Source: an uncultured Prevotella sp. (GTDB taxonomy: Bacteria; Bacteroidota; Bacteroidia; Bacteroidales; Bacteroidaceae). From it: 64,000 nt of DNA. Below are positions 1 to 9,995 of the stretch, piece after piece (positions within the stretch are counted from its first letter, which is position 1; every line of letters begins with the position of its first letter). Below the pieces are notes generated by a model. It saw nothing but the letters and a program-made list of their open reading frames with translations, was not told where the DNA came from and searched no databases. Made by a program: the position numbers and the translations under genes. Where the stretch lies: the NCBI GenBank assembly GCA_905236755.1, contig CAJOCR010000010.1, positions 1 to 64,000 on the forward strand, read 5' to 3'.

Positions 1-830
1 TATATCTTGTCACAACTTGAACCAAACAGTCATTTCGAAGTGCACATCGAGAATACCATTCTCAGGGGAAGCGACCGCTGCACATTCCGAATAATGCGAT
101 TAAGCGAGAGCAGAATCAAGCTTGCTTGAATTATGCCGAGCGATAGCATTATGCGCGTAAGCAAATAACAAGACATGACGGTATTTATTTTATGAAAAAA
201 TGATGGAAACGCTGTTTGATATCCTTTGCACAATTGTGCAATTGCGCATCAGCGCTACATTTTCCAAGCTTAAGCATGAGAGCCCGAACTTGTGAGGCAG
301 GAATATTTATATGAACCTGATGGGAGCTTGCTCACAAAAAGGTTCAGAGAAATATGCCACAAGGCTTTGAAAAAGCCGTTCATGCTTAAGCATTTTCTTT
401 AATGTTTTTAGTTTTCTCCGTTAATTATTGCCAATGCACCATTAATTGGAGTTAATGAATTGCTTACAGAAATAGATTCGTTAGATTTCTTAGATTAATT
501 TCATCAGCGGTAAAGCTGAACACGAATCACAAGAATAAGATTAACGATAAAATTAACATCTTAATTATACGGTAAATTATACGGAGAAAAATAAAACGTA
601 AAGAAATTGAAAGATGGAAAAATTGAACCGAAGGTCACTGACAGAATACTTGTTATTGGCTTGCCGGAGCGGAGCTATTGAATATTGAATATTAAATATT
701 ATCACTGAGTGAAGGGAAGTAAAAAATGAAAAATGGAAATAATAATGAGCTTTGCGCTTATATTTTTCATTATTTCCATTTTTCAATGTTCAATAGTTTC
801 ATTTGTGAAGCACTGGGATGGTAGAGACTA
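1..830. repeat. Non-coding region with structured repeat E1
   Basis: No convincing gene is seen; the short open frames are low-complexity. The stretch 226-397 folds strongly. Small hairpins at about 226-239 and 243-256 are followed by CATTTTC (258-264), a perfect 12-bp outer stem (268-279 with 380-391), a long inner arm (289-294 with 358-363, 303-308 with 350-355, 312-318 with 340-346, tip 324-333), a second hairpin (363-368 with 372-377) and again CATTTTC (391-397). This order matches the right halves of the composites at 43.4 kb and 47.7 kb. A further foldable stretch lies at about 90-155, with ATAATGC/GCATTAT arms. The remainder is AT-rich with degenerate 7-mer repeats near 675-705. Confidence 0.6.
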
Positions 831-1610
831 TTAATTAACGGTTATATGAAAGCAGCCTTGGTGAACCTCGTATTTAACGAGACAACGTTGTTGCTTGCGC
901 ATATCATTAAGAACCTCAGAGAGAATCCATTTCAAGGTGTCGTTGGTTACTACTCTTCGGTGTTCTCCGGGAGCCTCAACAGTTTTATAACGATTATAGC
1001 AAATATCGAAGGTGGTGCCATAGAGGTGACATGAGTTCTCTGTGGCATTCTGATTATGGGTGCGCAGGCGTTGCACATCAGCCTTAGAGCGCATAACACT
1101 GGTTACTATTATCTTGTGAAGCGGTACACCCTTTGTTTGCAAACTATCAAAGAAGTTACGACCGATTTCCTGAAGGAGTATAGATGCACGAGGCACAAGA
1201 TAAGGAATAGATGTACGGAGACGGTCAACATGGAAATATGGGTTTGAACCCACATATGTAAGTTCGTTCTTACGTTTTTCTGCTTCCTTATCATCGAGTA
1301 CAGGTTTCACACCATATTTATTAGCGGCAACGAGCTGTACGTCATTCTGATCAGGAAAGGCATTGCCGAAATGAGGAACACTGAGAATACGGTTCTTCAC
1401 TGGTGTGCCATCAGCCTTTAAGAATCGAGAAGGCAGCAATGGTGTTTTAGCTATAGAATCAGAATCGCAAGCAAGACTATCGACAACTGTTGGTTGTTTC
1501 GTTTCAACACGGTTACTGTCGGCAACCTGTGGACATGCACATCTGATGATTGCCAAAATGACAACTACGAATCCGAAGCCTTGGAGATATCTATTTTTTG
1601 ATATTTTCAT
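831..1610 (-). CDS. DUF5715 family protein, probable peptidase M15-like fold
   Basis: Predicted 259-aa exported protein. The start at 1610 is chosen because the -7 promoter box (1631-1638) lies inside the upstream in-frame extension and an A-rich leader precedes this ATG. The N-terminus has a short basic stretch, then a hydrophobic segment (about residues 10-23) ending at Cys-Ala-Cys, so it is either a signal anchor or an atypical lipoprotein signal. The C-terminal half contains TSVMRS, SCHLYGTTFDI and a closing YEVHQGCFHITV motif. The His/Asp/His pattern recalls the D-Ala-D-Ala peptidase (M15/VanY) fold, and DUF5715 is my family assignment from memory. A cell-wall-related role is inferred. 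It is divergent from phoH. Confidence 0.7.
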   Translation of the reverse strand: MKISKNRYLQGFGFVVVILAIIRCACPQVADSNRVETKQPTVVDSLACDSDSIAKTPLLPSRFLKADGTPVKNRILSVPHFGNAFPDQNDVQLVAANKYGVKPVLDDKEAEKRKNELTYVGSNPYFHVDRLRTSIPYLVPRASILLQEIGRNFFDSLQTKGVPLHKIIVTSVMRSKADVQRLRTHNQNATENSCHLYGTTFDICYNRYKTVEAPGEHRRVVTNDTLKWILSEVLNDMRKQQRCLVKYEVHQGCFHITVN

Positions 1611-1630
1611 CTTTCTTTTTTTATCGAATG

Positions 1631-1638
1631 CAAAGATA
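1631..1638 (-). promoter_or_regulatory. -7 box of the DUF5715 gene
   Basis: Reading the minus strand gives TATCTTTG, the Bacteroidetes TAnnTTTG box, about 20 bases before the ATG at 1610. No clear -33 TTTG is seen at the usual distance. Confidence 0.6.
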
Positions 1639-1647
1639 CTATTTTTT

Positions 1648-1679
1648 TTTGCTGATTTCACTTTTTTATTGTATTTTTG
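1648..1679 (+). promoter_or_regulatory. Promoter of phoH
   Basis: TTTG (1648-1651), a 20-base spacer and TATTTTTG (1672-1679) match the Bacteroidetes primary-sigma promoter. Together with the minus-strand box at 1631-1638 this makes a compact divergent promoter region. It rules out the in-frame TTG at 1677 as the phoH start. Confidence 0.75.
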
Positions 1680-1703
1680 CATCCAAAATTAAGTAATATT
1701 ACA

Positions 1704-2747
1704 TTGATAGAGAAACATATTGTTTTAGAAGATATTGACCCAGTAACTTTTTATGGTGTCAACAACTGTCATCTTGTGATGATAAAATCACTTTTCCCTA
1801 AGCTCAGGATTGTGGCAAGGGACAATGTGATTAGGATTCTTGGCGACGAGGAGGAAATGGCCAAGGCTGAGGAAGACATTGAAACCATGCGCAAGCATGT
1901 GCTAAAATATAATACGATAAACGACGAGGACATTCTTGACATCATTAAAGGCCGACAAACGAAGGCTGATGCGGTGAAGGGTGTCCTCGTTTATAGTATT
2001 TCGGGACGTCCGATAAAGAGCAGAAGCGAGAACCAGCAGAAGCTGATTGATGAGTTTGAGAAGAAGGATATGGTGTTTGCTGTTGGTCCTGCAGGTACGG
2101 GAAAGACTTATCTCAGCATTGCCTTAGCCGTAAAGGCATTAAAAGACAAACAGGTGAAACGTATTATCCTCAGTCGTCCTGCTGTAGAAGCTGGTGAAAA
2201 ATTAGGTTTCCTCCCTGGCGACATGAAGGATAAGATTGACCCATATCTGCAACCATTGTATGATGCATTGGAGGATATGATTCCTCCTACCAAGCTGCAG
2301 GATATGATGGCAAAGCATATCATTCAGATTGCTCCTCTGGCATTTATGCGTGGACGAACACTTAGTGATGCAGTAGTGATTCTTGACGAAGCTCAGAACA
2401 CCACCCCGCAACAGATAAGAATGTTTCTTACCCGCATGGGATGGAACACTAAGATGGTGATTACGGGTGACCTGACACAGATTGACCTACCACGAGAACA
2501 GAAGAGTGGCCTGAGGGAATCGTTGCGCATCTTGAATGGCATCGACGGTATTGGTGTTGTGGAACTGGGAAAGAAAGATATTGTGCGTCATAAACTGGTT
2601 ACACGAATAGTAAATGCCTACGAGGCCTACGACAAGAAGATGGCTGACGGCATGATTGAAGAAAGGAAGAATAAACGCGTCAAGAAGTCGGATAGCGACA
2701 AGATAAAGTTACGCGTGACAACAAATGGAGAAGATAATATCAATTAA
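1704..2747 (+). CDS. phoH: PhoH family ATPase
   Basis: Cytoplasmic P-loop ATPase of 347 aa. The TTG at 1704 is chosen as the start: it gives M-I-E-K-H-I, the usual N-terminus of Bacteroidales PhoH as I recall it, and the frame further upstream runs into the promoter. Walker A GPAGTGKT lies at about residues 128-135 and the Walker B-like VILDEAQN at about 225-232. PhoH proteins are linked to RNA metabolism and phosphate stress in other bacteria, and the precise role is not settled. It is first in a plus-strand run, with purC 17 bases downstream, so co-transcription is likely. Confidence 0.93.
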   Translation: MIEKHIVLEDIDPVTFYGVNNCHLVMIKSLFPKLRIVARDNVIRILGDEEEMAKAEEDIETMRKHVLKYNTINDEDILDIIKGRQTKADAVKGVLVYSISGRPIKSRSENQQKLIDEFEKKDMVFAVGPAGTGKTYLSIALAVKALKDKQVKRIILSRPAVEAGEKLGFLPGDMKDKIDPYLQPLYDALEDMIPPTKLQDMMAKHIIQIAPLAFMRGRTLSDAVVILDEAQNTTPQQIRMFLTRMGWNTKMVITGDLTQIDLPREQKSGLRESLRILNGIDGIGVVELGKKDIVRHKLVTRIVNAYEAYDKKMADGMIEERKNKRVKKSDSDKIKLRVTTNGEDNIN

Positions 2748-2764
2748 GAAAAAAGACTAAAAAA

Positions 2765-3718
2765 ATGAAAGCATTAACTAAGACAGATTTCCATTTCAAT
2801 GGACAAAAGAGTGTTTATCATGGTAAGGTACGTGATGTTTATGACATTAACGACGACGTGATGGTAATGGTAGCTACCGACCGTATCTCAGCATTCGATG
2901 TTGTCCTTCCTAAGGGTATTCCATTCAAAGGTCAGGTATTAAACCAGATAGCTGCACAATTTCTGGATGCAACAAGCGACATCTGCCCTAACTGGAAACT
3001 TGCTACTCCAGACCCAATGGTAACTGTCGGACTGAAATGCGAGGGTTTCCGCGTAGAGATGATTATTCGTTCTATCCTCACTGGTAGCGCATGGCGTGAG
3101 TACAAGAACGGTTGTCGTGAGCTTTGTGGTGTTAAACTTCCTGACGGTATGAAGGAGAACGAGCGTTTCCCAGAGCCTATCATCACTCCTACAACAAAGG
3201 CTGACGAGGGTCATGACATGAACATCTCAAAAGAAGAGATTATTGCTCAGGGTATTGTTAGTGCTGAGGACTATGCAGTGATGGAGGATTACACACGTAA
3301 GCTCTTCGCTCGTGGTCAGGAGATAGCAGCTAAGCGTGGTTTAATCTTGGTTGACACCAAATATGAGTTTGGTAAGCGTGACGGTAAGGTTTATCTTATT
3401 GACGAGATTCACACTCCTGACTCAAGTCGTTATTTCTATGCTGACGGCTACGAGGAGAAGTTGGCTAAGGGTGAACCACAGAAGCAGCTCTCAAAGGAGT
3501 TTGTACGCCAGTGGCTCATTGAGCATAACTTCATGAACGAGCCTGGTCAGACTATGCCAGAGATTACAGATGAATATGCTGAGAGCGTATCAGACCGTTA
3601 TATCGAGCTGTATGAGCATATCACAGGTGAGAAGTTTGACAAGGCTACAGAGACAGGTGATATTGCTGCACGTATTGAGAAGAATGTGGCAGACTGTCTG
3701 GCTGCATTGAAACGTTAA
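2765..3718 (+). CDS. purC: Phosphoribosylaminoimidazole-succinocarboxamide synthase
   Basis: PurC (SAICAR synthase), 317 aa, joins aspartate to CAIR using ATP in purine synthesis. Hallmarks are the N-terminal [13 protein letters not shown] (about residues 15-27), [15 protein letters not shown] and a later DTKYEFG plus [12 protein letters not shown]. The length matches the longer SAICAR synthases (about 300 aa) rather than the 237-aa E. coli enzyme. Its ATG follows an A-rich leader 17 bases after phoH. The purine gene purM lies three genes downstream. Confidence 0.97.
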   Translation: MKALTKTDFHFNGQKSVYHGKVRDVYDINDDVMVMVATDRISAFDVVLPKGIPFKGQVLNQIAAQFLDATSDICPNWKLATPDPMVTVGLKCEGFRVEMIIRSILTGSAWREYKNGCRELCGVKLPDGMKENERFPEPIITPTTKADEGHDMNISKEEIIAQGIVSAEDYAVMEDYTRKLFARGQEIAAKRGLILVDTKYEFGKRDGKVYLIDEIHTPDSSRYFYADGYEEKLAKGEPQKQLSKEFVRQWLIEHNFMNEPGQTMPEITDEYAESVSDRYIELYEHITGEKFDKATETGDIAARIEKNVADCLAALKR

Positions 3719-3774
3719 TCTGTTTTCAGATAGCGTTTGAATAGAAAAGAATATTAGTAATACATATCAGAATA

Positions 3775-4509
3775 GTGTATAAGCAGGAAAACATTAGACC
3801 CTACGGCAAAGAGGGTGAAAAAGGAAAACTGGTAGAGGAGATGTTTGACAACATCGCCCCTACCTATGATACTCTTAACCATCGTCTGTCGTGGGATATT
3901 GACAAAGGCTGGCGTAAAAAAGCCATCAAGCAATTGGCACCATTTGCTCCAAAGACAATGCTTGACATTGCCACAGGAACAGGTGACTTTGCCATTCTCT
4001 CGGCTAAGATGTTAAAACCGGATCATCTTGTGGGTGTTGACATCAGCGAGGGTATGATGGAGATAGGCCGAAAGAAGGTTGCCCAAGAAGGACTACAGGA
4101 TATCATCAGTTTTAAGAAGGAAGACTGTCTGAACCTGTCGTTCGAGGACGAGACCTTTGATGCTGTTACTGCTGCCTTTGGTATTCGTAATTTCCAAGAT
4201 CTCGACAAGGGATTGAAAGAGATGTGCCGAGTACTGAAGAAAGGTGGTCATCTGAGCATTGTGGAGCTATCTGAACCAGTAAGTTTCCCTATGCACCAGC
4301 TATTTAAGATATACTCTCACACCTTCTTACCGTTAGTAGGTAAGCTAATATCAAAAGACCGTGGAGCCTACGATTATCTCACAGCTACTATCGAGGCTTT
4401 CCCACAAGGTGAGGAGATTACTGATATTCTTAAGAAAGCAGGCTTTAGCCAAGCAAGTTTCCGAAGACTTACTTTTGGAATATGCACAATGTATTTCGCG
4501 ACTAAATAG
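3775..4509 (+). CDS. menG: Demethylmenaquinone methyltransferase
   Basis: Class I SAM-dependent methyltransferase of 244 aa, UbiE/MenG family, that methylates demethylmenaquinone to menaquinone. The SAM motif [13 protein letters not shown] is at about residues 63-75, followed by [10 protein letters not shown], and the family signature [15 protein letters not shown] is also present. The start is GTG (3775), since no ATG lies near the conserved N-terminus. Menaquinone is the usual quinone of Bacteroidetes and the expected acceptor of the Nuo complex encoded at 53-63 kb, so menG is preferred over ubiE. The gene is 7 bases upstream of aroE. Confidence 0.93.
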   Translation: MYKQENIRPYGKEGEKGKLVEEMFDNIAPTYDTLNHRLSWDIDKGWRKKAIKQLAPFAPKTMLDIATGTGDFAILSAKMLKPDHLVGVDISEGMMEIGRKKVAQEGLQDIISFKKEDCLNLSFEDETFDAVTAAFGIRNFQDLDKGLKEMCRVLKKGGHLSIVELSEPVSFPMHQLFKIYSHTFLPLVGKLISKDRGAYDYLTATIEAFPQGEEITDILKKAGFSQASFRRLTFGICTMYFATK

Positions 4510-4516
4510 AATCATT

Positions 4517-5254
4517 ATGGACAAGTACGGACTAATAGGTTTTCCACTGGGACACTCTTTCTCGAAAAACTATTTCAACGAGAAATTCGCTAACGAAGGT
4601 ATTGATGCTGAATACATCAACTTCGAGATTCCTAATATAGAAACTCTGCCTGAGGTGATTGCTTCTAACCCAGAGCTAAAAGGGTTTAATATTACTATCC
4701 CTTACAAGGAGAAAGTGATTAACTACCTTGACTCGCTAAGTCCTGAGGCACGAGCTATTGGAGCCGTAAATGTTGTGAAGGTGACTCACAAGGGTAATGA
4801 TGTGGTGATGAAAGGTTATAACAGCGACGTTATCGGTTTCACACGAAGCATTGAACCAATGTTGCAGAAATACCATAAGAAGGCACTCATCCTTGGAACA
4901 GGTGGAGCATCAAAAGCTATCAACTACGGACTGAAGAGTCTGGGACTTGAAACCTGTTATGTCAGTCGTTACGAACGTGCAAACACCATACAGTATGATA
5001 AGATTACACCTGAGGTGATAAAGGAATACAATGTTATTGTAAACTGCACACCTTTAGGTATGTATCCAAAGACAGAGGAATGTCCTGACCTGCCTTATGA
5101 GGCTATGGACACCCATACCCTACTCTACGACCTTATATATAATCCTGACGAGACCTTGTTCATGAAGAAAGGTAAGGAACATGGAGCAACCGTAAAGAAC
5201 GGTCTTGAGATGCTTCTTCTACAGGCGTTTGCAAGTTGGGAGTTTTGGAAATAA
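4517..5254 (+). CDS. aroE: Shikimate dehydrogenase
   Basis: AroE, 245 aa, reduces 3-dehydroshikimate with NADPH in aromatic amino-acid synthesis. The shikimate-binding GFPLGHSFSKNYFN lies at the N-terminus, NITIPYKEKV with the catalytic Lys at about residues 59-68, the nucleotide loop LGTGGASKA at about 125-133 and VNCTPLGMYP later. The open frame extends upstream into menG, but the ATG at 4517 gives the standard AroE start MDKYGLIGFP and leaves a 7-base gap. It is somewhat shorter than the 270-aa E. coli protein, which is common in Bacteroidetes. Confidence 0.96.
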   Translation: MDKYGLIGFPLGHSFSKNYFNEKFANEGIDAEYINFEIPNIETLPEVIASNPELKGFNITIPYKEKVINYLDSLSPEARAIGAVNVVKVTHKGNDVVMKGYNSDVIGFTRSIEPMLQKYHKKALILGTGGASKAINYGLKSLGLETCYVSRYERANTIQYDKITPEVIKEYNVIVNCTPLGMYPKTEECPDLPYEAMDTHTLLYDLIYNPDETLFMKKGKEHGATVKNGLEMLLLQAFASWEFWK

Positions 5255-5316
5255 TAAATTTCGCAAGCCATGCTTGCTCTGAAGAAAAAGGAAGATAAAA
5301 GAAACAAAAAATAGAA

Positions 5317-6480
5317 ATGGACAACAGATATATGATGCGCGGAGTTAGTGCCGCTAAAGAAGATGTGCATAACGCCATCAAGAACATTGATAAGGGTATA
5401 TTCCCACAGGCATTCTGCAAGATCATACCAGATATCCTTGGTGGCGATCCTGAGTATTGTAATATCATGCATGCTGATGGCGCAGGAACAAAATCTTCGC
5501 TTGCATATATGTATTGGAAAGAGACTGGCGACCTGAGTGTTTGGAAAGGTATTGCTCAGGATGCAGTAGTTATGAATACCGACGACCTGCTTTGTGTGGG
5601 TGCTGTTGACAATATCCTTGTTTCATCTACTATTGGTAGAAACAAGATGTTAGTACCTGGAGAGGTTATCTCAGCGATAATCAATGGTACTGACGAGCTG
5701 TTGAGCGAGATGCGCGAGATGGGTATTGGTATTTATCCTACTGGTGGCGAGACTGCCGATGTAGGTGACCTTGTACGCACTATCATCGTTGACTCTACTG
5801 TTACCTGTCGTATGAAGAGAAGCGACGTTATCAACAATGCAAATATCCGTCCTGGTGACGTTATTGTTGGTTTGAGCTCAACAGGTCAGGCTACATACGA
5901 AAAGCGTTACAACGGTGGTATGGGTAGTAACGGTTTGACCTCTGCCCGTCATGACGTGTTTGCTAAGTACCTGGCAGAGAAATTCCCTGAGAGTTTCGAC
6001 CACAATGTACCAAACGAACTGGTGTATAGCGGTAAGTACAAGCTTACTGATGAGGTTGAGGGCAGCCCTGTTAATGCAGGCGAGCTTGTTCTCTCACCTA
6101 CCCGTACTTACGCACCAGTTATCAAGCGATTGCTTGACGAGATGCGTGCAGAAATTCACGGTATGGTTCATTGTACTGGTGGTGCTCAGACAAAGGTTCT
6201 TCATTTCGTTAACGACAACTGCAAGGTTGTAAAAGACAATATGTTCCCTGTTCCACCATTGTTCAAAGCTATTCACGACTGTTCAGGCACAGACTGGAAG
6301 GAGATGTATCAGGTATTCAATATGGGTCATCGTATGGAGATCTATGTACGTCCAGAATATGCCGACAAGGTGATAGAAATAAGCAAGAGCTTCAATATCG
6401 ATGCTCAGGTTGTAGGCCACATCGAGGAGGGCAAGAAGAGTCTGACCATCAAGAGCGAATTCGGTACATTTGAGTATTAG
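5317..6480 (+). CDS. purM: AIR synthase (phosphoribosylformylglycinamidine cyclo-ligase)
   Basis: PurM-type ATP-grasp-independent ligase, 387 aa, forming AIR from FGAM in purine synthesis. The glycine-rich loop GGDPEYCNIMHADGAGTKS, the MNTDDLLCVGA metal/phosphate-binding Asp pair and PTGGETADVGD are clear, and the C-terminal domain carries HCTGGAQTK. The N-terminus MDNRYMMRGVSAAKEDVH and the 387-aa length differ from the 345-aa E. coli PurM and fit the diverged Bacteroidetes form. Selenophosphate synthetase and thiamine-monophosphate kinase share the fold but lack this motif set. It follows aroE by 62 bases. Confidence 0.92.
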   Translation: MDNRYMMRGVSAAKEDVHNAIKNIDKGIFPQAFCKIIPDILGGDPEYCNIMHADGAGTKSSLAYMYWKETGDLSVWKGIAQDAVVMNTDDLLCVGAVDNILVSSTIGRNKMLVPGEVISAIINGTDELLSEMREMGIGIYPTGGETADVGDLVRTIIVDSTVTCRMKRSDVINNANIRPGDVIVGLSSTGQATYEKRYNGGMGSNGLTSARHDVFAKYLAEKFPESFDHNVPNELVYSGKYKLTDEVEGSPVNAGELVLSPTRTYAPVIKRLLDEMRAEIHGMVHCTGGAQTKVLHFVNDNCKVVKDNMFPVPPLFKAIHDCSGTDWKEMYQVFNMGHRMEIYVRPEYADKVIEISKSFNIDAQVVGHIEEGKKSLTIKSEFGTFEY

Positions 6481-6554
6481 AACTGTCCTACTCGATTACT
6501 TCTAAACTTCTTTGACTTCTAAAATTTGCACTTGTGAAACAATAATTTAGAAAT

Positions 6555-7667
6555 ATGGCAGATAACAATAAAATATTAGAAAAGCTGGATGGCCTTGAGG
6601 CCCGTTTTGAAGAAGTAGGTACACTGATTACCGACCCTTCAGTTATTGCTGACCAGCAGCGTTATGTAAAACTGACAAAAGAATGGAAGGACCTTGGTGA
6701 CATCATGAAGGCCCGTCAGAAGTATATCAATTGCCTGAACAGTATTCAGGAAGCTAAGGACATCCTTGCCAACGAGAGCGATCCCGACATGAAGGAGATG
6801 GCCCGTGAGGAGTTGGCCGAGAACGAAGCCTTGCAGCCACAGCTCGAAGAAGAGATAAAGATTGCGTTGGTACCTAAAGATCCAGAAGACGCCAAGAATG
6901 TACAGATGGAGGTACGTGCCGGTACCGGTGGTGACGAGGCTGCCCTCTTTGCTGGTGACCTCTTTAACATGTATAAGCGTTTCTGCGACAAGAAGGGTTG
7001 GACTCTAAATGTTTCTAATGCGTCTGAAGGTGCTGTTGGCGGATTCAAGGAGATTGACTTTGAGGTCAGTGGCGAAAACGTATATGGCATATTAAAATAT
7101 GAGTCAGGTGTACATCGTGTTCAGCGTGTGCCTGTTACTGAGTCAAATGGTCGTATGCAGACATCAGCAGCTACTGTAGCTGTGTTGCCAGAGGCAGATA
7201 AGTTTGAAGTAAACATCAACGAAGGTGACATTAAATGGGATACCTTCCGTTCATCAGGTGCTGGTGGTCAGAACGTGAACAAGGTGGAGTCAGGTGTTCG
7301 CTTGCGCTACCCTTGGAAGAACCCTAACACTGGTGAGGTTGAAGAAATTCTTATTGAGTGTACCGAGACCCGTGACCAGCCAAAGAATAAAGAGCGTGCG
7401 TTGAGTCGTCTTTACACATATATCTATGATCATGAGCATCAGAAATATGTTGATGACATCTCAAGCAGAAGAAAGAGTTTGGTGTCAACAGGTGACCGTT
7501 CGGCTAAGATCCGTACATATAACTTCCCTCAGGGTCGTGTTACTGATCACCGTATTGGTTTCACTACTCACGATCTCTCAGGCTTCCTCAATGGTGACAT
7601 TCAAGAGATGATTGACGCTCTTACTGTTGCAGAAAATGCAGAGAAGCTTAAGGAAAGTGAGTTGTAA
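6555..7667 (+). CDS. prfA: Peptide chain release factor 1
   Basis: RF1, 370 aa, terminates translation at UAA and UAG. The stop-recognition tripeptide is P-V-T at about residues 193-195 (RVPVTESNGR), the RF1 type and not the SPF of RF2. The catalytic GGQ is at about 237-239 (SSGAGGQNVNKVESGVRL). The N-terminal helical domain is complete and there is no programmed frameshift. The gene is followed by a perfect 9-bp stem hairpin (7670-7692). Confidence 0.97.
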   Translation: MADNNKILEKLDGLEARFEEVGTLITDPSVIADQQRYVKLTKEWKDLGDIMKARQKYINCLNSIQEAKDILANESDPDMKEMAREELAENEALQPQLEEEIKIALVPKDPEDAKNVQMEVRAGTGGDEAALFAGDLFNMYKRFCDKKGWTLNVSNASEGAVGGFKEIDFEVSGENVYGILKYESGVHRVQRVPVTESNGRMQTSAATVAVLPEADKFEVNINEGDIKWDTFRSSGAGGQNVNKVESGVRLRYPWKNPNTGEVEEILIECTETRDQPKNKERALSRLYTYIYDHEHQKYVDDISSRRKSLVSTGDRSAKIRTYNFPQGRVTDHRIGFTTHDLSGFLNGDIQEMIDALTVAENAEKLKESEL

Positions 7668-7669
7668 GT

Positions 7670-7692
7670 GCGAAGCGCAAAAAGCGCTTCGC
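7670..7692. terminator. Hairpin after prfA
   Basis: GCGAAGCGC and GCGCTTCGC form a perfect 9-bp stem with a five-A loop immediately after the prfA stop. No strong T-run follows, so it may be an attenuating or mRNA-protecting hairpin rather than a terminator. Confidence 0.4.
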
Positions 7693-7726
7693 TATTGAAT
7701 AATAATTTTCAACACTCCACATTATT

Positions 7727-7879
7727 ATGGGCCTTGTATACACAAAGAAAAACGATGAGACGAACAAAGACGATCGTACTGTGAAACCTGAGGATTTCGC
7801 AAGACGAATGATGTCAATGAAACAAATTCGTAACGAAGAGAATAAAAAAGAACTTCCCAAAACGGAAATACAGAAATAG
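7727..7879 (+). CDS. Small conserved-type hypothetical protein, 50 aa
   Basis: ATG at 7727 to TAG at 7877-7879 encodes a 50-residue, highly charged soluble peptide beginning MGLVYTKKND and containing KPEDFARRMMSMKQIRNEENK. It ends 3 bases before the pyrF ATG, so the two are almost certainly translated from one message. Tight packing between prfA and pyrF and codon use like its neighbours support a real gene. I do not recognise the family, and no membrane segment or metal-binding motif is visible. Confidence 0.65.
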   Translation: MGLVYTKKNDETNKDDRTVKPEDFARRMMSMKQIRNEENKKELPKTEIQK

Positions 7880-7882
7880 ATT

Positions 7883-8707
7883 ATGAACAGAAAACAGCTG
7901 GTAAACGAGATTTTCACTAAAAAGAGTTTCCTTTGTGTAGGATTGGATACCGATCTGAAGAAAGTACCAGAGTTCCTCTTGAACGAGGACGATCCTATCT
8001 TTGCTTTCAACAAAGCAATCATTGATGCTACTGCTCCTTATTGCGTGGCATACAAGCCAAACCTTGCTTTCTACGAGTGCTTTGGTTTGAAGGGTATGGC
8101 AGCTTTCGAGCGTACAATAAAATACTTAAAGAAATTCTACCCTACCCACTTTATCGTTGCTGACGCTAAGCGTGGTGATATAGGAAACACATCAAGTATG
8201 TATGCAAGAACTTTCTTTGAGGAATACGATGTTGACTCGCTTACCGTAGCACCATATATGGGTGAAGATAGTGTGAAGCCATTCTTAGAGTACGACGGCA
8301 AATGGGTTATCGTGCTGGCCTTGACAAGCAACAAGGGAAGTCACGATTTCCAGCTTACCGAGGATAAGGAAGGTGAACGACTGTTTGAGAAAGTATTGCG
8401 CAAGAGCCAGGAATGGGGTACACCAGAAAATATGATGTATGTTGTTGGAGCAACACAGGGAGAGATGTTCAAGGATATCCGCAAGGTGGCTCCAAACCAC
8501 TTCCTTCTCGTACCAGGTGTAGGCGCACAAGGCGGCAGTCTGCAAGAGGTATGCAAATATGGTATCACCAAGGACTGCGGTCTGCTTGTTAACTCTTCTC
8601 GCGGCATTATCTATGCAAGCAAGGGTGAAGACTTTGCTGAAGTAGCAGCTCAAAAGGCTAAGGAACTGCAGGAGCAGATGGCAGAAGAATTAGCTAAGTT
8701 AGGTTAA
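7883..8707 (+). CDS. pyrF: Orotidine 5'-phosphate decarboxylase, type 2
   Basis: PyrF, 274 aa, decarboxylates OMP to UMP, the last step of pyrimidine synthesis. The catalytic motif [10 protein letters not shown] is at about residues 94-103, containing the Asp/Lys/Asp charged network. [14 protein letters not shown] is the N-terminal substrate loop, and [12 protein letters not shown] with [10 protein letters not shown] form the phosphate-binding end of the barrel. The length and these motifs fit the longer type 2 subfamily. The HD gene starts 20 bases downstream with a good AAAGGAGG leader. Confidence 0.96.
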   Translation: MNRKQLVNEIFTKKSFLCVGLDTDLKKVPEFLLNEDDPIFAFNKAIIDATAPYCVAYKPNLAFYECFGLKGMAAFERTIKYLKKFYPTHFIVADAKRGDIGNTSSMYARTFFEEYDVDSLTVAPYMGEDSVKPFLEYDGKWVIVLALTSNKGSHDFQLTEDKEGERLFEKVLRKSQEWGTPENMMYVVGATQGEMFKDIRKVAPNHFLLVPGVGAQGGSLQEVCKYGITKDCGLLVNSSRGIIYASKGEDFAEVAAQKAKELQEQMAEELAKLG

Positions 8708-8727
8708 GCCTAAGAAAGGAGGAAAAG

Positions 8728-9948
8728 ATGAACGATAGCAAGATTATCAATGATCCAGTATTTGGATTTATCAAGATACCAAGGGGATTGCTTTACAATA
8801 TTGTAAAGCATCCTCTTATGCAACGTTTAACAAGAATAAAACAACTGGGTCTTGCCTCAGTTGTTTATCCAGCAGCCCAGCACACTCGTTTTCAACATTC
8901 ACTTGGAGCGTTCCATCTGATGAGTGAAGCTATACTATCACTTCAGCAGAAAGGAAACTTCATCTTTGACAGTGAGGCTGAAGCCGTGGAGGCAGCTATC
9001 CTGATGCACGACATCGGACACGGTCCGCTGTCGCATGTTCTTGAGAACACGTTGATAAATGGTATTTCGCATGAGGAAATATCATTATTGATGATGGAGC
9101 AGATCAACGAAGAGATGAATGGCGAGTTGAACCTCGCAATGAAAATCTTCAAGGATGAATACCCTAAACAATTTCTTCATCAGCTTATAAGCAGTCAGCT
9201 TGATATGGACCGACTCGACTATCTCAGGCGCGACAGTTTTTTCACAGGAGTAACAGAAGGAAATATCGGCAGTGCACGTATCATCAAGATGCTTGATGTT
9301 GTTGACGACAAGTTAGTGGTTGATTCCAAAGGTATATACTCCATTGAAAATTATTTAACATCCCGCCGACTGATGTACTGGTCGGTTTATCTGCATAAGA
9401 CAGCAGTAGCCTTTGAGAAAGTACTTATCAATCTGCTTACAAGAGCCAAATACCTGGCACAACAAGGCAAAGAGATCTTTGCCCCGCCACAGTTGCACTT
9501 CTTTTTGTATAATCATATTGAAGCCAAGGATTTCACATTAGGCTCGGACGCCTTGAAAAACTACGAACTACTTGATGACAACGATCTATGGAGCAGCATA
9601 AAGGTATGGGCGCAATCTGACGACAAGATACTCTCTATGCTTGCAAGTGATATGATAAATCGTAACATTTTCAAGGTAGAGATTCACGAACACCCTATCA
9701 ATGACGAAACCCTTTCAGAGATTCGTCATAAACTTGCCAAGAAAGCAGATATCAGCTATGAAGACACGAAATTCCTTTTTAGTGTTTCGAAGATACAGAA
9801 AGACATGTATGATGTTAATGACGACCAGATTTCCATTCTGTATAAAGACGGCACCATCAAGGATATTACAGACGCATCTGATTTGTTGAATGTGTCTCTC
9901 CTTTCTAAAAAAATACGTAAATATTATCTTTGTTATCAGCGTATCTAA
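8728..9948 (+). CDS. HD-domain phosphohydrolase (SAMHD1/dGTPase-like)
   Basis: Cytoplasmic metal-dependent phosphohydrolase of 406 aa. The metal ligands are visible: H in [14 protein letters not shown] in [12 protein letters not shown] (H94, D95) and D in [11 protein letters not shown]. This arrangement (H...HD...D followed by LDYLRRDS) is that of dNTP triphosphohydrolase/SAMHD1-like HD proteins in Bacteroidetes, so dNTP or nucleotide hydrolysis is inferred. It is probably co-transcribed with pyrF. The lpxD promoter lies directly after its stop codon. Confidence 0.85.
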   Translation: MNDSKIINDPVFGFIKIPRGLLYNIVKHPLMQRLTRIKQLGLASVVYPAAQHTRFQHSLGAFHLMSEAILSLQQKGNFIFDSEAEAVEAAILMHDIGHGPLSHVLENTLINGISHEEISLLMMEQINEEMNGELNLAMKIFKDEYPKQFLHQLISSQLDMDRLDYLRRDSFFTGVTEGNIGSARIIKMLDVVDDKLVVDSKGIYSIENYLTSRRLMYWSVYLHKTAVAFEKVLINLLTRAKYLAQQGKEIFAPPQLHFFLYNHIEAKDFTLGSDALKNYELLDDNDLWSSIKVWAQSDDKILSMLASDMINRNIFKVEIHEHPINDETLSEIRHKLAKKADISYEDTKFLFSVSKIQKDMYDVNDDQISILYKDGTIKDITDASDLLNVSLLSKKIRKYYLCYQRI

Positions 9949-9959
9949 ATAAAAATTGC

Positions 9960-9967
9960 TATATTTG
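9960..9967 (+). promoter_or_regulatory. -7 box of lpxD
   Basis: TATATTTG 29 bases before the lpxD ATG (9996). No TTG lies at 19-21 bases upstream, so the -33 element is weak. Confidence 0.55.
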
Positions 9968-9995
9968 CACAATAATTGAAAATGATTTGATAAAG

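Noticed and set aside
577..786. Minus-strand 69-aa open frame
   Set aside because: Encoded by low-complexity 7-mer-like DNA with no leader or domain.
4361..4516. N-terminal extension of AroE into menG
   Set aside because: The extension overlaps menG codons and has no shikimate-dehydrogenase homology; the ATG at 4517 fits the family start.
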